The notes under the pieces were generated by a model. That model was not told where the DNA came from. It searched no databases and saw only the letters and a list, made by a program, of their open reading frames with translations. 64,000 nt of DNA. It comes from Piromyces finnis. Its lineage: Eukaryota; Neocallimastigomycota; Neocallimastigomycetes; Neocallimastigales; Neocallimastigaceae. Where the stretch lies: the NCBI GenBank assembly GCA_002104945.1, contig MCFH01000008.1, positions 922,501 through 986,500 of the forward strand. Direction: 5' to 3'. A program made the position numbers and the translations under genes. Position 1 is the first letter of the stretch. The number at the start of each line of letters is the position of its first letter. This document shows positions 15,486 through 37,149 of the stretch, piece after piece.

Positions 15486-15527
15486 AAAAGGTTAATTAAA
15501 ACAACAATATTTTTTAATTAACCTTTT
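15486..15527. repeat. Perfect inverted repeat, 16-bp arms, 10-nt loop
   Basis: The arm at 15486-15501 is exactly complementary to 15512-15527. The hairpin lies between two convergent genes, about 560 bp beyond the bHLH stop. It could be a transcript-end structure or simply an AT-rich palindrome. Confidence 0.7.
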
Positions 15528-16319
15528 AATCAACTTAATTCTTAAAATATGATTTAATTGAAATTTTTAATATCATCCATTATAAAATTAATTAAATCTT
15601 TTATTCTGAAAGTTTAATATTATTTGGAAAACTATATATTTTTAATATTTTAATTATTAATTATATATAATATATAAAAAATATTATTCATTATATACTG
15701 AATCATTTAATATATAATTTTTTTTTAAAGGTTTAAACCTTTTTCTTTAAAGAATTACTAAATATTATTCACTAATTGAGGAAATATTCTATTATTAATT
15801 AATGATATTGATGATAAATATTTTCTAAACACACAATTATGATATTTATTATTACTTATTTTCATATTTAAGCATCAATTTAAAAGTCTTTTTTTGTTTA
15901 TATATATAAATGAAATATAATACTATTATTTTATTTCAATAATAAATGAAGTATTTAGTTAATAAAAGAAAATTAGATCTAATACTAGTAAAATTAATAT
16001 TTACAAAGACCAAAGTTACTATATTTCTTCATTATAATGTAATATTTAATTGTACTTTATTTAATTTTTATATTAATTGAAAGTATTATAAAATAAATAA
16101 TAAATTTTAAAAAGATAGAAAATCAATATTATATATATTGATATTTTTGATGGTGTTGTTGTTTGCTTGCTTCTCTTTAACTTATATATTAATATTTACT
16201 ATAAATTTTGAGAATATTTAATTGTTATTTTTAAATATATATATATACATATATATTATATGATTAATTTTTAATTTTTATTTACATATTTATATCTGAA
16301 ATAAATATAAATATATTAA

Positions 16320-16325
16320 TAATAA

Positions 16326-16364
<39 letters not shown>
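16320..16364. repeat. (AAAT)n microsatellite
   Basis: About eleven AATA/AAAT tetranucleotide units occur in a row. It is a simple repeat in intergenic sequence. Confidence 0.85.
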
Positions 16365-16549
16365 AAATAAACATTTTATATAACAATGAACCATAAATAA
16401 ATGAATGAATTAAAAAAAAAAAAGAAAAAAGAAAAAAAGAGGTATAGGTTATTTTCATTATATTTTAATATACAATAAAATAGGAAAAAAAATTTTTTTT
16501 TCAAACTCTTAAAGCATATATGCATATATATATCTATATTTATAATGTC

Positions 16550-19500
16550 TTAGAAAAAATCTTTAATAGCAAGTTTTCTAGTACCATCTTTTACAGAAGT
16601 TTCTGCCTCACTAATCATTTCACGAAATTTTGATAAAAAAGGTATAGCTGCTACATAGCTCTTTGATGATCTTTCTAATAAACTTTCATAAAATTTAATC
16701 ATTTGATGATCTTCTTCTTTACAATAGTTTACATACCATATCAAATAAATAACACCAATTTGATAGAAAGACCAACATAATACAAAATTAAAAGTCATAG
16801 TAGGACCTAAATATTTAAGTAATTCTTTAATTTTTTTGGTATTTGTTTTTGCAATTGAATAACACTCATTTAAGTTCCTCATAGAATTATTTAAATCATC
16901 ATCCTCAAACTTTTGTTCATCAGATGTATCGTATTTTAAATCTACAAATAAGTCTATATTATCTATTGTGTTTTTTGGCTTAGGTATATCAATAATTCCT
17001 TTTAAAAATTCACTGTAATTTGTACTTTCCGTCTCACAAGACTTTTGTATATAGATTGGCTCTACATTGGTATCTAATAATTTATTAAATTTTGTAGAAT
17101 TGTGAAGTGATTGCTTATCAATATAATCAATAAAATTATCATCTGGTGATTGGATATTATTATTACTGGTTTCTAAAAATGTCAAACTATCAAATACTTT
17201 CTTCTCATAATTATTCTTTGTTTTAAATGGATCTATATTTATAAACATTTCCTTTTTCTTTTCCATATTAATAGCGCTTGAGGAACTATTTGATCTAGAA
17301 CGTTTAGCTGATGATACCAATTTGTTAATATCATTTGGTTCAGAATTTAATATTCTTTGACTATAGCTTCTTTTTAAAGTACTTTTATAATAATTATTTT
17401 GTTCTTTCGAACAATCACTTGGATTTGGTATTGATTTAATATCATTAACATTTGTTGAAGTAAATTTAAATTTCAAGTTATTGCCCTTTAAACTTGTATC
17501 AATATTTTTATCGATATAAATACCAGAAACATCTAATGTTTCCATATAACGAGTGTTATAATCAACTACTAATAATTCCTCCGGCTTTTTTTTGAAATAA
17601 AGATAATTATTGATTTTAAATGATAAAGGAATAATACTACTTTTTATAGTATTTATTTTAAGTATATTTTCGGAAGAATTAGCACGATATTTTTCATCTT
17701 AATATTAAAAAAATAAATATATAAATATATAGATATTTTAATAATACTTTAATATTAAATATTCAAAATAAATTATGTAATTTAATAAATATAAAATAAA
17801 TATAAATATATAAATAATTAAAAAGTATTTCAATAAAATACATTACCTTTTGTGGATTTAATTTCAATGTCTTTTCTATTAAAATTTGTTCTCTTATTTT
17901 TTAAGATATCATAAGCCTTTTTTAAAAAATAGTCATATTTTATTTTCCCTGATTTTTTATGTTTAAAACCATCAATTTCTTCAAATTCATAAGGATATGA
18001 TTGATATTTTTTATCATCGTTCAAATCACTTTGAATATCTACATTTTCTTCTGACATAGGGTCTTTATCTAATTTTAAAAATATACTTATTAATTTTTCT
18101 AGATAATGGTTTTTACGATTAGTAGTAATAACTGACGTTGGTTTGTGTCTATAATAAATTATTTTTAAAGTGGAAAAAATTATATCAAAATGAATACTGC
18201 CTATAATTTCCCCTATTGAAGTGTTTTCAATATTATCACTTTTTTGATAATTAAACTCAGGTTCAAGTAATTTAAACCAATAATCAATTTCTTTTTCTAC
18301 TAAATCAACTTCTTCTAATCTAGAATTCCTTCTTCTAACATATTGAATTACTTTTTGTAATAAATTTGCTAAAATAATTTGAAAAAGCAAATTAAAATAA
18401 CTTCTTTTAGGTTTGAAATTAAACAAAATTGATTTTATTGTAGGTGAACATAAAAAGCTATATAAATCATATCTATATGAACGGCCGGTAATAACGCTTA
18501 ATAACATATCTTTGGATATAACATACCAAAATGTAAACTTTCTTTCTTCATTATATATTTCACTTAAGTTTTTATCTTCTTCATCTAACTTTAATAAATA
18601 TGCCATTCTTAATGCAATACCAAACAATATCCAACTAAAATTACTACCACAAGCTTTTTTGATCATATTTTATGTTAATTATAAATTTAGAAGTTTTTAT
18701 TATTATTTGCAATAAAAAAATTTAAAGATATTGTAGAATAATAAATTTATTATTTAAAAGGATATTATTATTATTATTTATAGTGATATTTATGAAAATA
18801 ATAGTTTTATAATTAATAATAGCAAAATTAAATAATAATAATAATAATAATAATAATTTCACTAATAATAAAAAAAATTATTTAATAAAAAAAAATATAT
18901 AATTACTGCAATTAGCCAACAATGATATTGCCTGAATTGATTGAATATCTGATGAATGATAATAAATACTACAATAAATATGTGATAGTCTTAAATATTT
19001 TTTTGATGCATTATAGTCAGGATTTGGTCTAAATATTAATGCTGAAGCATATACTGCTAATAATAATCCTGGTAATATTGTATTTTTCTTTATTCTATCC
19101 AAAAAAACCTCTTTTACTAACATTGGAAAGTGACTATGAGAATATTCAAAGTATGATTCAATTAAATCATAATTAACTGTAACTATATTGTAATTACAAG
19201 AACTAAGATTAATATTTATCATTGAGCAACCAATGTTTTCCGCTTTATTCACCGTACTAGCTATTAAAACTTTATTTTTATTAATTTTAGATAACTTGGA
19301 TAGAAATTCTTCCCTCTTCTCATTTTCTGAATTTAAAAATGTATTTCCTTCAAAATTTACATTATTATTTAAATTACTATTTTCTACATTCTCTTCTTTT
19401 TTATCTTCTCCTTCTATATAACATTTTAATATTTCGCTTGATTTAAACATATCTACATTGTTTTTAGCTAAAATTGAGATATCTTTTTTTGATATTAAAC

Positions 19501-20002
19501 CTTCTGAAACATACTTTTCAAATAATTTCTGAACTCTAGTAGAAACAATTTCTTCAATATAACCAGATCTAGGACCTTTATTTATAATAAAATTAAACAT
19601 TGCATTGTATATTATTTAATATTATTATATAAAAATAAAATATGTAAAATATGTACCCCTTTTTTTTGTTACAGCATTATAAACACATGTAATGTTTAAT
19701 TGGCGACAACTATCACAAGTTGGTCTTCCACCGGAACATTTTACTCTTTTCTCTCTACAACTATTAATAAAAAGGGGGAGTGAAGAATATTAAAATATAA
19801 ATATATTTGAATTTAAAAAAAAAAGAGATTTTAAGAATAAATAAAACAAAATAAAACAAAAGTGAAAGATATGGAAATATTATAAAAAAAAATAAATAAA
19901 TAAAAATCTTTATATATATATGATGATAATTGAAAACGAATTATATTACTTTTCGCATGCTTGAGTTACTTTTCTTCTTACTTTTTTTTTTGATTTATCC
20001 AT
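16550..20002 (-). CDS. Zn(II)2Cys6 fungal transcription factor
   Basis: Five exons (20002-19950, 19760-19657, 19575-18907, 18653-17847 and 17697-16550) join in frame to 926 residues. A complete binuclear zinc cluster lies near residues 16-43, split by the first intron, with spacing C-x2-C-x6-C-x6-C-x2-C-x6-C; part of it reads CREKRVKCSGG. It is followed by a basic KKRGPRSG linker. The middle region from about residue 180 has the features of the fungus-specific regulator domain: YFEYSHSHFPML, LPGLLLAVYA, then the IALRMAYLLKL helix. The C-terminal third is low-complexity and ends in a helical segment. The protein is expected to bind DNA in the nucleus. Introns 2 and 3 sit at the same positions and phases as in the gene at 29939-32500, marking the two as paralogues. 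Its target and inducer are unknown. Confidence 0.92.
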
Positions 20003-20746
20003 CTTTTTATTTTATCTCATATGTTATATATTATGTTGTATAAAGTATTTTTTATTTAATTTATAAACAAATAAAACAATAATAATAAGATAATAATTAA
20101 TTAATTAAAACAAAAGATATTTTCAATATAAAATGTAATCTTTTATTATTTATTATTATTTAATATTACAAATTTAATTAGAAATGATTTATTATTATTG
20201 TTGTATTTATTATTATTATTATTGTATTTATTATTGTTGTTATTGTTGTATTTATTATTATTATTATTATGTTTATTATGTTTATTATGTTTATATTTCA
20301 AGAATATATAATTATTTTAAAGCTACTTTCTTATTTTTATACTCTTTATATCAAAAATTTAAAACATTTATAATTTTTTTATTAAAAAAAATATTACTTT
20401 CCATATAATAGGTTTATTAAAAAATAAATAAATAATTGATTAATGTAAATTAAAATAATAAATGGATTATTAAGCAAATAATAATTTTTATTTTACCATT
20501 AGAATATATATATAAAACAAGGTTTATAAAGAATTTACCAAAAAATATATAATACTAATTCAAAATTAAATTTTAATAAATGCCAATAAAAAAACTTTAA
20601 AATTTACCAAGAGTTAAGCTTTTAAAAAATGAAAATACAGTAGTAAAGTAAATAAGTATTTAGTTTATAATAATTTTTTTTCTTTTTTTATATATATTGA
20701 AAATAGTAATTATATTTAATTATTATAATTTATTTAAAAGCATAAT

Positions 20747-20784
<38 letters not shown>

Positions 20785-21313
20785 ACGGCATCAACTATTT
20801 TAAACTTTATTATTAATTTAATTAAAATTATAATACATGTAATAAAAAAATTAAAATTAAAATAAAAATAAAAAAAAAATGTTTAATTAAACACAAATGA
20901 ATAAAAATTGGGTATAATGTATTCTAGTAATTTTAATTAAAATAAGAAAGCCACTATCAATTTATATTTGTAGTTTTATTAAATATATCAAATTTTTAAA
21001 AAAAATATTAATATAAAAGATATTTTAAACTTGATAATTCTATAAATTAAATATGATAATAAATTAAATATGAGTTTTTATTAATAAAGAATTATTACCT
21101 ATATATAACAATTTTAAAAAATAAAATATGTAATTGAGTAAAAGAAGATTTAAAATTTTAAATTTAAATTGATCTATATTAATATATGATTGGTTATTTA
21201 ATTAAAAAAATATTTAGAAATAGTTTTTTTTTTTTTTTTTTAATTCTAGTACAATTTTTGTGATTTATATTATATTTTAATAATCATTTGAACATTTTCG
21301 TAAAAATAAGAAA
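20003..21313. other. Divergent intergenic region with retroelement fragment
   Basis: About 1.3 kb separate the divergent Zn2Cys6 and TARBP1 genes. They contain a mixed (TTA/TTG)n stretch at about 20187-20292, a TA run, and the truncated retrotransposon tail at 20771-20959. No other coding sequence is evident. Confidence 0.55.
20771..20959 (-). mobile_element. Severely 5'-truncated non-LTR retrotransposon copy (3' UTR only)
   Basis: The reverse complement of 20785-20959 matches the last 175 nt or so of the element at 52622-55616 (its 55405-55580), with only a handful of differences by eye. It is followed by a 14-nt poly-T at 20771-20784, which is the A tail on the minus strand. Both ends carry AATTTATAT (20744-20752 and 20959-20967), a likely target-site duplication, with a TA expansion between the left copy and the tail. 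This is the classic outcome of aborted target-primed reverse transcription. Confidence 0.88.
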
Positions 21314-29641
<8,328 letters not shown>

Positions 29642-29938
29642 TGAAATGTTATAAAAGATTTAGTATTATTTAATATGTATTAATATATATAACTTGAATT
29701 TGATGCATTTTATATTAATAAATAAATAATATATAAAAAGATATGAGAATAAATAAAAATAAAATAGTAATACATTATTATATTATTTATATTATTTAGT
29801 TATTTATTTATTATTAATATTAATTTGGAAATCTTCATTTACAATAATTATTACAGATATTTTATTAAAATTTTTATTTTTAAAAAAAATTTTTAATGGA
29901 ATAATTTTAATAGCATAATTCTAAATTATTTAATAATG
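29642..29938. other. Convergent intergenic spacer
   Basis: About 300 bp of AT-rich sequence lie between the TARBP1 stop and the stop of the next, opposite-strand gene. No feature is recognised. Confidence 0.5.
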
Positions 29939-32500
29939 TTAAAATGGTCCCTTTTGACAAAATACAACTGAATTATTTGAAAATGCTTCATATGCTTCCA
30001 ATTTAGCCTCTTCATATAATTTTGAATAATATAAAGACAAAAAGGGATAGATTTTATACATTACCCTTATTTGGCTATAATAAAACTCGATTTTTTCTTT
30101 AGCATCTTCCTTTTTAAAATTGGCATAGATCATCATATAAAAAGTACCAATATAATAAAATGCCCAACATAATGAATTTTGATATCTAATTTGTGAATTA
30201 TTAAAAGATTTAACAAAAATTTTTAACATTCTAGTAATTTGCTCAACGATATCGAAACAAACATTAAAGCAATTAGCATAATCTAAATTATTTATAACTT
30301 GAGGAATTTTAAGAAATGCTTTCTCTTTATTATTAGTGCATTCATTATTATTATCTTTAACGAAAAGTTTATAATTATATGTTATTGGTGATAACTTTGA
30401 AAGAATACAATATTCACCAACATATTCATCTTCCATTTTAATGTATTCGTAGTTTTCAAATAGAGAAGATTTATCGTCTTTTTTAAAATTAATATTTTTA
30501 TTTTGTGATTGATTCATTAATAAATCTATATTGTCAGTATTTTTCGTTATATTGGAAGTATTATTAATATTATCAAAATGATTATTATTTTCTTTATTTT
30601 TTAATTCATTAAAAGATTTATTATTAATTGACGAGTCTTCCTTATTTATTTGATTCAATATATACGATATTTCTACTTCTTTATGTTTCATTTCGACATA
30701 TTTTTTTGATCTAATTAAAGTATTTGAGTAAATATATGGGGATAGTTCAAAATTGAATAAAACTAGTTTTGCAGTAAAAAATAAAATATAAAGATAAATT
30801 ACACATGATAATTGAGAACATGAATTTATATCAATTATCTCTTGACTCAGTGATATATGTTTTTCTAAATGATCTTGTATTAAAGCTAATTCTTGTATTA
30901 AATATTTAAATTCACCTTTATCAAATACATTATTTCTCCGCTCTCTTGCATGTCTTATGATTTTAGTTAATGATACTACTACAGCCATAAACACTACTGT
31001 CAATCTTTCAGGAGTATAATTTTTAATAGTTAATGAATCTGTAAAACTTTGTGGAATTGGTTGGTCTAACCAACCAGGCCTATCCAAACGATTGGATGTA
31101 ATATTTAATAAAAAATCTTTTCCTATACAACACCAAACAGTTTTTATACGTTCTTCATAAAACATTATATTTAATGGTAAATTCAAATTATCATATAATT
31201 TTAAAACTTTTAATAATCTCATTGCTAAACCTGAGTATATATAACTTTTATTAGTTCCAGGACCTATTAAAATGAGGTTAAAAAAAAAAAGGAATAAAAA
31301 AACATATTTACAGTTTTTAATAATTACTATATACAAATTATTATTTATTAATCTTATTGCTAGTACTTACAATAATTAGATAATAAATAAGCGGTATGAA
31401 CATTCTGAATATCAGATGAACTAATATTACAAGTTAAATATTGTTCTGCTTTATCAAAATAAAAATCTGCTAGTAATTTATTTTGATTGGGACTAAATAA
31501 AAATGTTAATGCATATATTGCTAAAAGTAGACCAGGTGATAGTGTTCTGTTTTTTATACGGTAAATCAAGACAGTTGGTTGTATAATTGGTGAATAACTA
31601 TGTGCATATTTAAAATAATCTGTCAGTATGTTAAAATTCAAATGAACAACATTTGGTAAAAGTTCTGAGGTACATTCAATCAAAGATTGATCAGACAGTT
31701 TTATTTTCTGTGTATTTTTAAATTTAATACTAGAAGGTATAGATATTTCATTGAATTCATCAAAGGACAAAATTTCATGGGTATTATGATATTCTTTTAC
31801 ATCATTATTATAAGAATTTAAATACATATTATAAAAATTTTGTAATCTATTCATATTATCATCAAATATGTCCGAAACAGCTTCATTTAATTTTCCTTTT
31901 GAAACTTGGGGATGAATTGAATTGTTCTGTAAAATTTCAAATTCTTTTTCGGATTCTTTAATGTTTACTCCTTCAATAATATTGTCATCAGTACTATTTT
32001 TAAAAACTATAGAGCCATTTTTAATTTCAAAAGGTATATTTGAATCTGTCAAAATTTTTTTAACTCTATTGTTAACCATTTCATTTAAAAAGCCTGACCT
32101 TGGGCCTTTTTAATTAAGAGTATTTTTAAAATTTATTAAAATTAATTATAAATTGTTTTTTAAATAACAATAATAAAAATAATAAGAATTTTTATAAAGA
32201 AAGAAGTTTTTATGAATTAATAAGTTAAATTACCTCTTTTTTTTGTTATTTTATTGCTTCTTTCATTTTCATTTTCAACACTACTTTCATTTTTATTACC
32301 TAAATCTTTAATGCAATTTCTTTTATTGATATTACTTCAAACAAATAATTTAGTTTTTGGAAAAGAATATAGATGAAATACATCAATTAAAAAAAAAAAT
32401 ACCTCTCAAGATTTTCAGAATCTTTACGTTTTAGGACTTGCTCTTGTTTATTTAACTTTAAATTCAGTTTTGATTTCACTTTAGGATTGTCCTCTACCAT
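29939..32500 (-). CDS. Fungal regulator-domain protein lacking the Zn2Cys6 cluster (paralogue of 16550-20002)
   Basis: Exons 32500-32403, 32334-32234, 32105-31371 and 31263-29939 join in frame to 752 residues. From the KKRGPRSG linker onward the layout matches the upstream zinc-cluster regulator: GFLNEMVNNRVKKIL, YFKYAHSYSPII, LSPGLLLAIYALTFLF, a splice site right after the LLSNYC helix, and SGLAMRLLKVLKLY. The second and third introns share position and phase with the paralogue. Where the paralogue has six cysteines, this protein has a single Cys in a Lys/Asn/Glu-rich segment (residues 1-66), so no binuclear cluster can form. The fourth exon is uninterrupted where the paralogue has an intron. 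It may act as a dimerising partner or modulator, bind DNA in another way, or have a zinc-cluster exon that I mis-assigned. Confidence 0.87.
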
Positions 32501-34394
32501 CTTTATAGAATTAATTCTAATGGTAATTTATTGTTATAAAATCATTTATTAAAATGCTTTTTTTTTTTTTCTTCTTTTAAATTAATTTTATATTTCAGAT
32601 CATATTTTATATTATAATATTTCTTGGTATAAATATTATTGTTTTAAATTAATTTGCTTACTTTCTATATAGCTTACATATGTTTTTTTTTTTTTTTTTT
32701 AATTTTATTTTATTTTATTTTTAATCAATTTCTACTTATTTTTCTTTTATCATAATATATTAGTTATTAATTATATTTAAAAATAAATAACATAAAATAT
32801 TTATTTTATATATTATTATTAAATTATAATGTTATGATTTAAATTTTCCATTTCTGTTTTCAAATGACAACACACTAAATAAACTTTATACTTATTTAGC
32901 ACCTTTTTTTTTTATCTTATTAGTAAATTACACTACTTAACATACATTCATATATTATTTATATATGTATTAATTTAGAATATAATATATTATATATAAG
33001 TTCTATATATTATATGTATAATACATATAATATATTTTTTAATTTATTCTTTTTTTAATAATATTAAATAGTAGTTTTTTTACTTCTTCAATAAAAAACT
33101 TTCTGCTATCAATTTATTAATTTGTTGGTTAATTAATTATTTACATGGAAATTATATTTTCTCATTTCAATAGAAGTTAACAAATATCTTTACCCTTATA
33201 AATACAATACAATGAAAAATATTATCTTTTCTTCTATATATTTCTATTTATGACATTATAATAAAAATTCTAATATATACAATCGTTCTTTCTCATAAAA
33301 TAATAATTTATATAATAACATATTCCATATATATGTAATAATAATATGTGACTTGAATATAAAATTAAATTAGTAATTTTTCCTTATATATTAGATTTAT
33401 TAGGAAAAAATAAATATATAAATTATTATATTAATTATTTCTACAATGTATAAGAAATTAAATGTAATATAAAAGAATAATGTAAATTTATAATACATTT
33501 AATTCCAGCCTTATAATTGGATAACTAATTGTTAAGTCATTAATATAAATAGACTAGAGAATATTATTATTAAAAGAGACTTCTTGTTTTAGTTAAATAA
33601 TAATAAGATAAACATTTTAGTAGTTAGACAGAATAGAAATATGAAATATTGAAACATAATTAATAAAGTTAATAATAGAATAAATATTATTTAAAGTTAA
33701 ATTATTTCTACATAAAAATAGCCCATATCATATTTTGATTCACGTGATATAATATAAATGTCCTTTATAGGTCTAGAAATATATTACCAAACACAATTGC
33801 TGGTAAAACTTTTTCAACATCCATAAAATAAAGTAATAATAAAATCAAACAAAATTATAACAAATTTTAAATGAAGATTAGTATGCTAAAAAACAAACCT
33901 ATCACAATTTTTATTCATAAAATATATATGGAATTCTTAATACAAAGAAAGAAGAAAGGTTATTATTCCAATATCATTTATCATTAATTCATATGTTTAA
34001 TACATTTTATTTTCTGTTATTGTAAAAGAAAACTTTCTCTAAAATAGTGCAAAATGAAAATCTATTTATTTAACTAGTTAAAACTATTTAAAAATACTTG
34101 ATTATAGGAAATTCAATTACATATATTATTTCAATATATATTTACTTTATTAAACTATACTAATAAAAATTGAAATACATTAATTTATAATTATTATTTA
34201 ATTATAATAATTGTATAATATGAGTAATATTATAAATAAAAATTTTATTTTATACTTAAAAAATGAAAAAACTATACTAACTATCAATTATTGATAAAAA
34301 AAAAGAAAGAAAGAAATTAAAAAAAAAAAAAAAAAAAAAAAATACTTAAAATAATAATAATAAATAAATAAATAGTTTAATTAATTAAAATAAA
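32501..34394. other. Intergenic, no gene seen
   Basis: About 1.9 kb contain T runs near 32550-32572 and 32682-32700, an isolated CACGTG at 33741-33746, a GAAA-rich plus poly-A tract at about 34301-34342, and no supported coding sequence. Confidence 0.5.
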
Positions 34395-36156
34395 TTAACA
34401 GAATTTCCAATGGTTATTACAATTACAACATGTTACGAATCTAATTTTTAAAAATAAAACAAAATAAAAATAAATATTTAATATATATATATTTTTAATC
34501 TTAATATACTAATAAAATTATAAATTGAAATTATTTATACTTACGTAGTCATAGGCTATTGATTTAATAATTGTTTATTGATAAATATTATTATATTAAA
34601 ATAAAAAATAAATTATTATTCGGTAAAATAATAAATGCTTATTTATTTAAAATTAATCTTACTTCATCAGCACTTCTAGTTTGCATTTGATAATATTTGC
34701 ATTTTCTTGATTTACATTTACCACATTTAAATTGATCAGTTTCAGCTTGTTGACTTTCAGCACCTCTAGCTAAAAATAAATTTTTATCTTTAATTTTTTT
34801 TAATTCTTCTTGCTTTTGTTCTGAAGCCATTTCCTATATAATAATTATAAATAATAAAAATAAATTATTATTTACACATCGCATTTATACATAGTACTAC
34901 TATTAATAATATTCATTATAATAATTTACAGTTGGGGACATTTGACAAAACTCTGATGCACTAATATCATCATTAATAATTTTTTCTCTTAATTGTGGGT
35001 TTGATTTATCCTTTAAATTTAAATATAAAGACATTATCTTTGTTTTATATTTGCTATCAACAGTTTGAAACAATTTATAAACTTCATTTTCGATTTGTGA
35101 AGCTTTTTTAGAAAGTATTTGTGGACCTATTAATATAAATATTTAAAAATATATATAAGCATTAAATATATTTCATTCCTTCACCTTAACATTATTTCTA
35201 TTTTATATTTAATAAATAGCCATAACTTATGAAACTTTTTACTATTACTAAGTATTATATAAATTATGGTATTACTTACTAGAACCTTCATAAAGTGCTA
35301 AAGCTTTATATAACATATTTGCACATCCATCACGAGCCTTATTTCCTGTTGATACAAGTCTAATACCATCAGTAACTGAAGTTCTTTTTGGTGGTTCGGG
35401 TTTAGCTTTAGATTCTGGTTTTGTTGCTTTTGCATTATTAACAGAATCTTTTGATACTGAATCATGAGATGATGCTTAAATTATATTTATATAAATTAAT
35501 ATCCAACAATTCATATTCTATTTATGATCATTAATAAATTATAATATCTAGCATATTTTAATATTTTAATATTTACAACGTGATAGTGACTTTTTAGTTG
35601 CTTCAGATTTATCTTCAACATATTCAATTATTTAATTATATATATTTTTTTTTAATTTTAACAATAAAAACTTATTTTAATTAAATAATTATATACATGA
35701 ATCTGATTAATACTTTTATTTTCTTCTTCAATATCTTGTTTCCAATTGTAAATAATCTTTCTAGAAAGCTTTATAATATCATCCGTAACATTTGGATTTT
35801 TTTTAACATGATTAACAACTTTACCAATTTGAGTTTGCTTTTATTATTAATAAAAACAGAATTATTAATTTACTATATTATTATTAATATAAAATTAATT
35901 TAAAAATAATGCTTTTTATTGGGTTTTATTAATTACCTGTAATAAAGAAGTTGTAGCTTTAATTTGATATAGTTGTTTTAAAACATCTTTAACAGTCTTA
36001 GAATATATATAAATTTAATAATAGAAATTTAATATGAATTTCTAAATATATATTAAAATCATTATGATAATAAATAAGAACCTTCATGTTTTCATCTTTC
36101 AAAGCATTTTGTAAGGCTTTCTTTATATCATGTACCTCAGATTCCAAGGATGGCAT
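34395..36156 (-). CDS. TFIIS: Transcription elongation factor TFIIS
   Basis: The gene starts with ATG at 36156 (first exon 36156-36082, MPSLESEVHDIKKAL) and runs through about nine short exons to the stop at 34395-34397. The order of domains is that of TFIIS. An N-terminal LW/domain I segment includes QIGKVVNHVKKNP. The central domain II carries RDGCANMLYKAL and KIMSLYLNLKDKSNPQLREK. The C-terminal zinc ribbon has KCGKCKSRKC and CCNCNHWKFC. The catalytic acidic loop RSADEPMTTF is intact; it inserts into the RNA polymerase II pore and stimulates cleavage of backtracked RNA. Its PMT(T) part comes from an 11-nt microexon at 34555-34545. The protein is nuclear and of ordinary family length (about 300 residues). 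Confidence 0.95.
34545..34555 (-). other. 11-nt microexon of TFIIS
   Basis: On the minus strand, an AG acceptor precedes and a GTAAGT donor follows an 11-nt exon that encodes Pro-Met-Thr plus two bases of the next Thr. With it, the previous exon (ending ..SADE) and the next (starting with the rest of Thr, then FVTC) join in frame to the invariant TFIIS motif. Without it, the motif is lost. Confidence 0.9.
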
Positions 36157-36834
36157 TTTATATACTATTAATTTATTAATATAATTACATTTCGTATCAT
36201 AAAATTTTAAATATTATTAATAATCATAAATATATATTATTTATATATATAACAATAAACTTTAAAAATAATTTTATTATTTTATATTTTGATGTTCTCT
36301 TATTTTTTAATTATAAATATTTATTTAAAATCAAGTATTCTTCACATTTAAAACATATATACCCACATTTTTAACTATTAAATATATATTCGAAAATAAA
36401 AATTAAAAAAAAAAAAAAATTACTTTATTTTTTATTATGTATCATTTAATACATTACGTAATTACATTTTGTATATTTATTACACAAAAAAAACTCAACT
36501 GATTAATAAATATTAATAAATATATAATTGGATCTACGTTATTAAACTAAAATCAAATTTACTCCAATAGCATATATATATTTTTTTTTATTAATAAAAA
36601 AAAAAAGCATGGATTTAAAAGAATAGAAATTATATAAATAATATTTATTAATGTAAAAGTACTAATGAAATAAATTTAATTATAAATATAAAGTAAATAA
36701 TATAAATTTAAATGTGATTATAAGAATAATAAACTTAACAATTTTTAGATTTTTTTTAACATTTTAACTAATATAATATATGTGTTCTAATTTGCTTCAA
36801 TTGATTATTTATTTATTTTTCAGAGCTTATTATT

Positions 36835-36865
<31 letters not shown>

Positions 36866-37149
36866 GAATCAATTCAAATTTTAATTATATTTATTATGAT
36901 AGAGTTTGAAAAAAAAAAATTTTTTAAAAAAACTATAATTCAAAATTTCAATGATTAAACAATATTAATTCAATAAAAAAATTATGAGAAATAATATTTA
37001 AAGCATATATATATATATATATATATATAATAATTATATAATTTTTTATATATCATATAAAACAATTTGTAAATTGTTAAACAGTTTAACACTAAATCAT
37101 TAAATATAATAATTGTTCCTTTTTATTAAATATATATCAAAAGATAATA
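36157..37149. other. Divergent intergenic region (TFIIS / TTLL)
   Basis: About 1 kb holds a T run of about 26 nt near 36840-36865 and a (TA)n run near 37005-37028. The 100 bp before the TTLL start are AT-rich. No coding signal is seen. Confidence 0.5.

Larger units (their letters stand above)
14922..16549. other. Convergent intergenic region
   Basis: About 1.6 kb lie between the converging bHLH and Zn2Cys6 genes. They contain a perfect 16-bp-stem hairpin at 15486-15527 and a (AAAT)n run at about 16320-16364. I see no coding potential. Confidence 0.55.
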
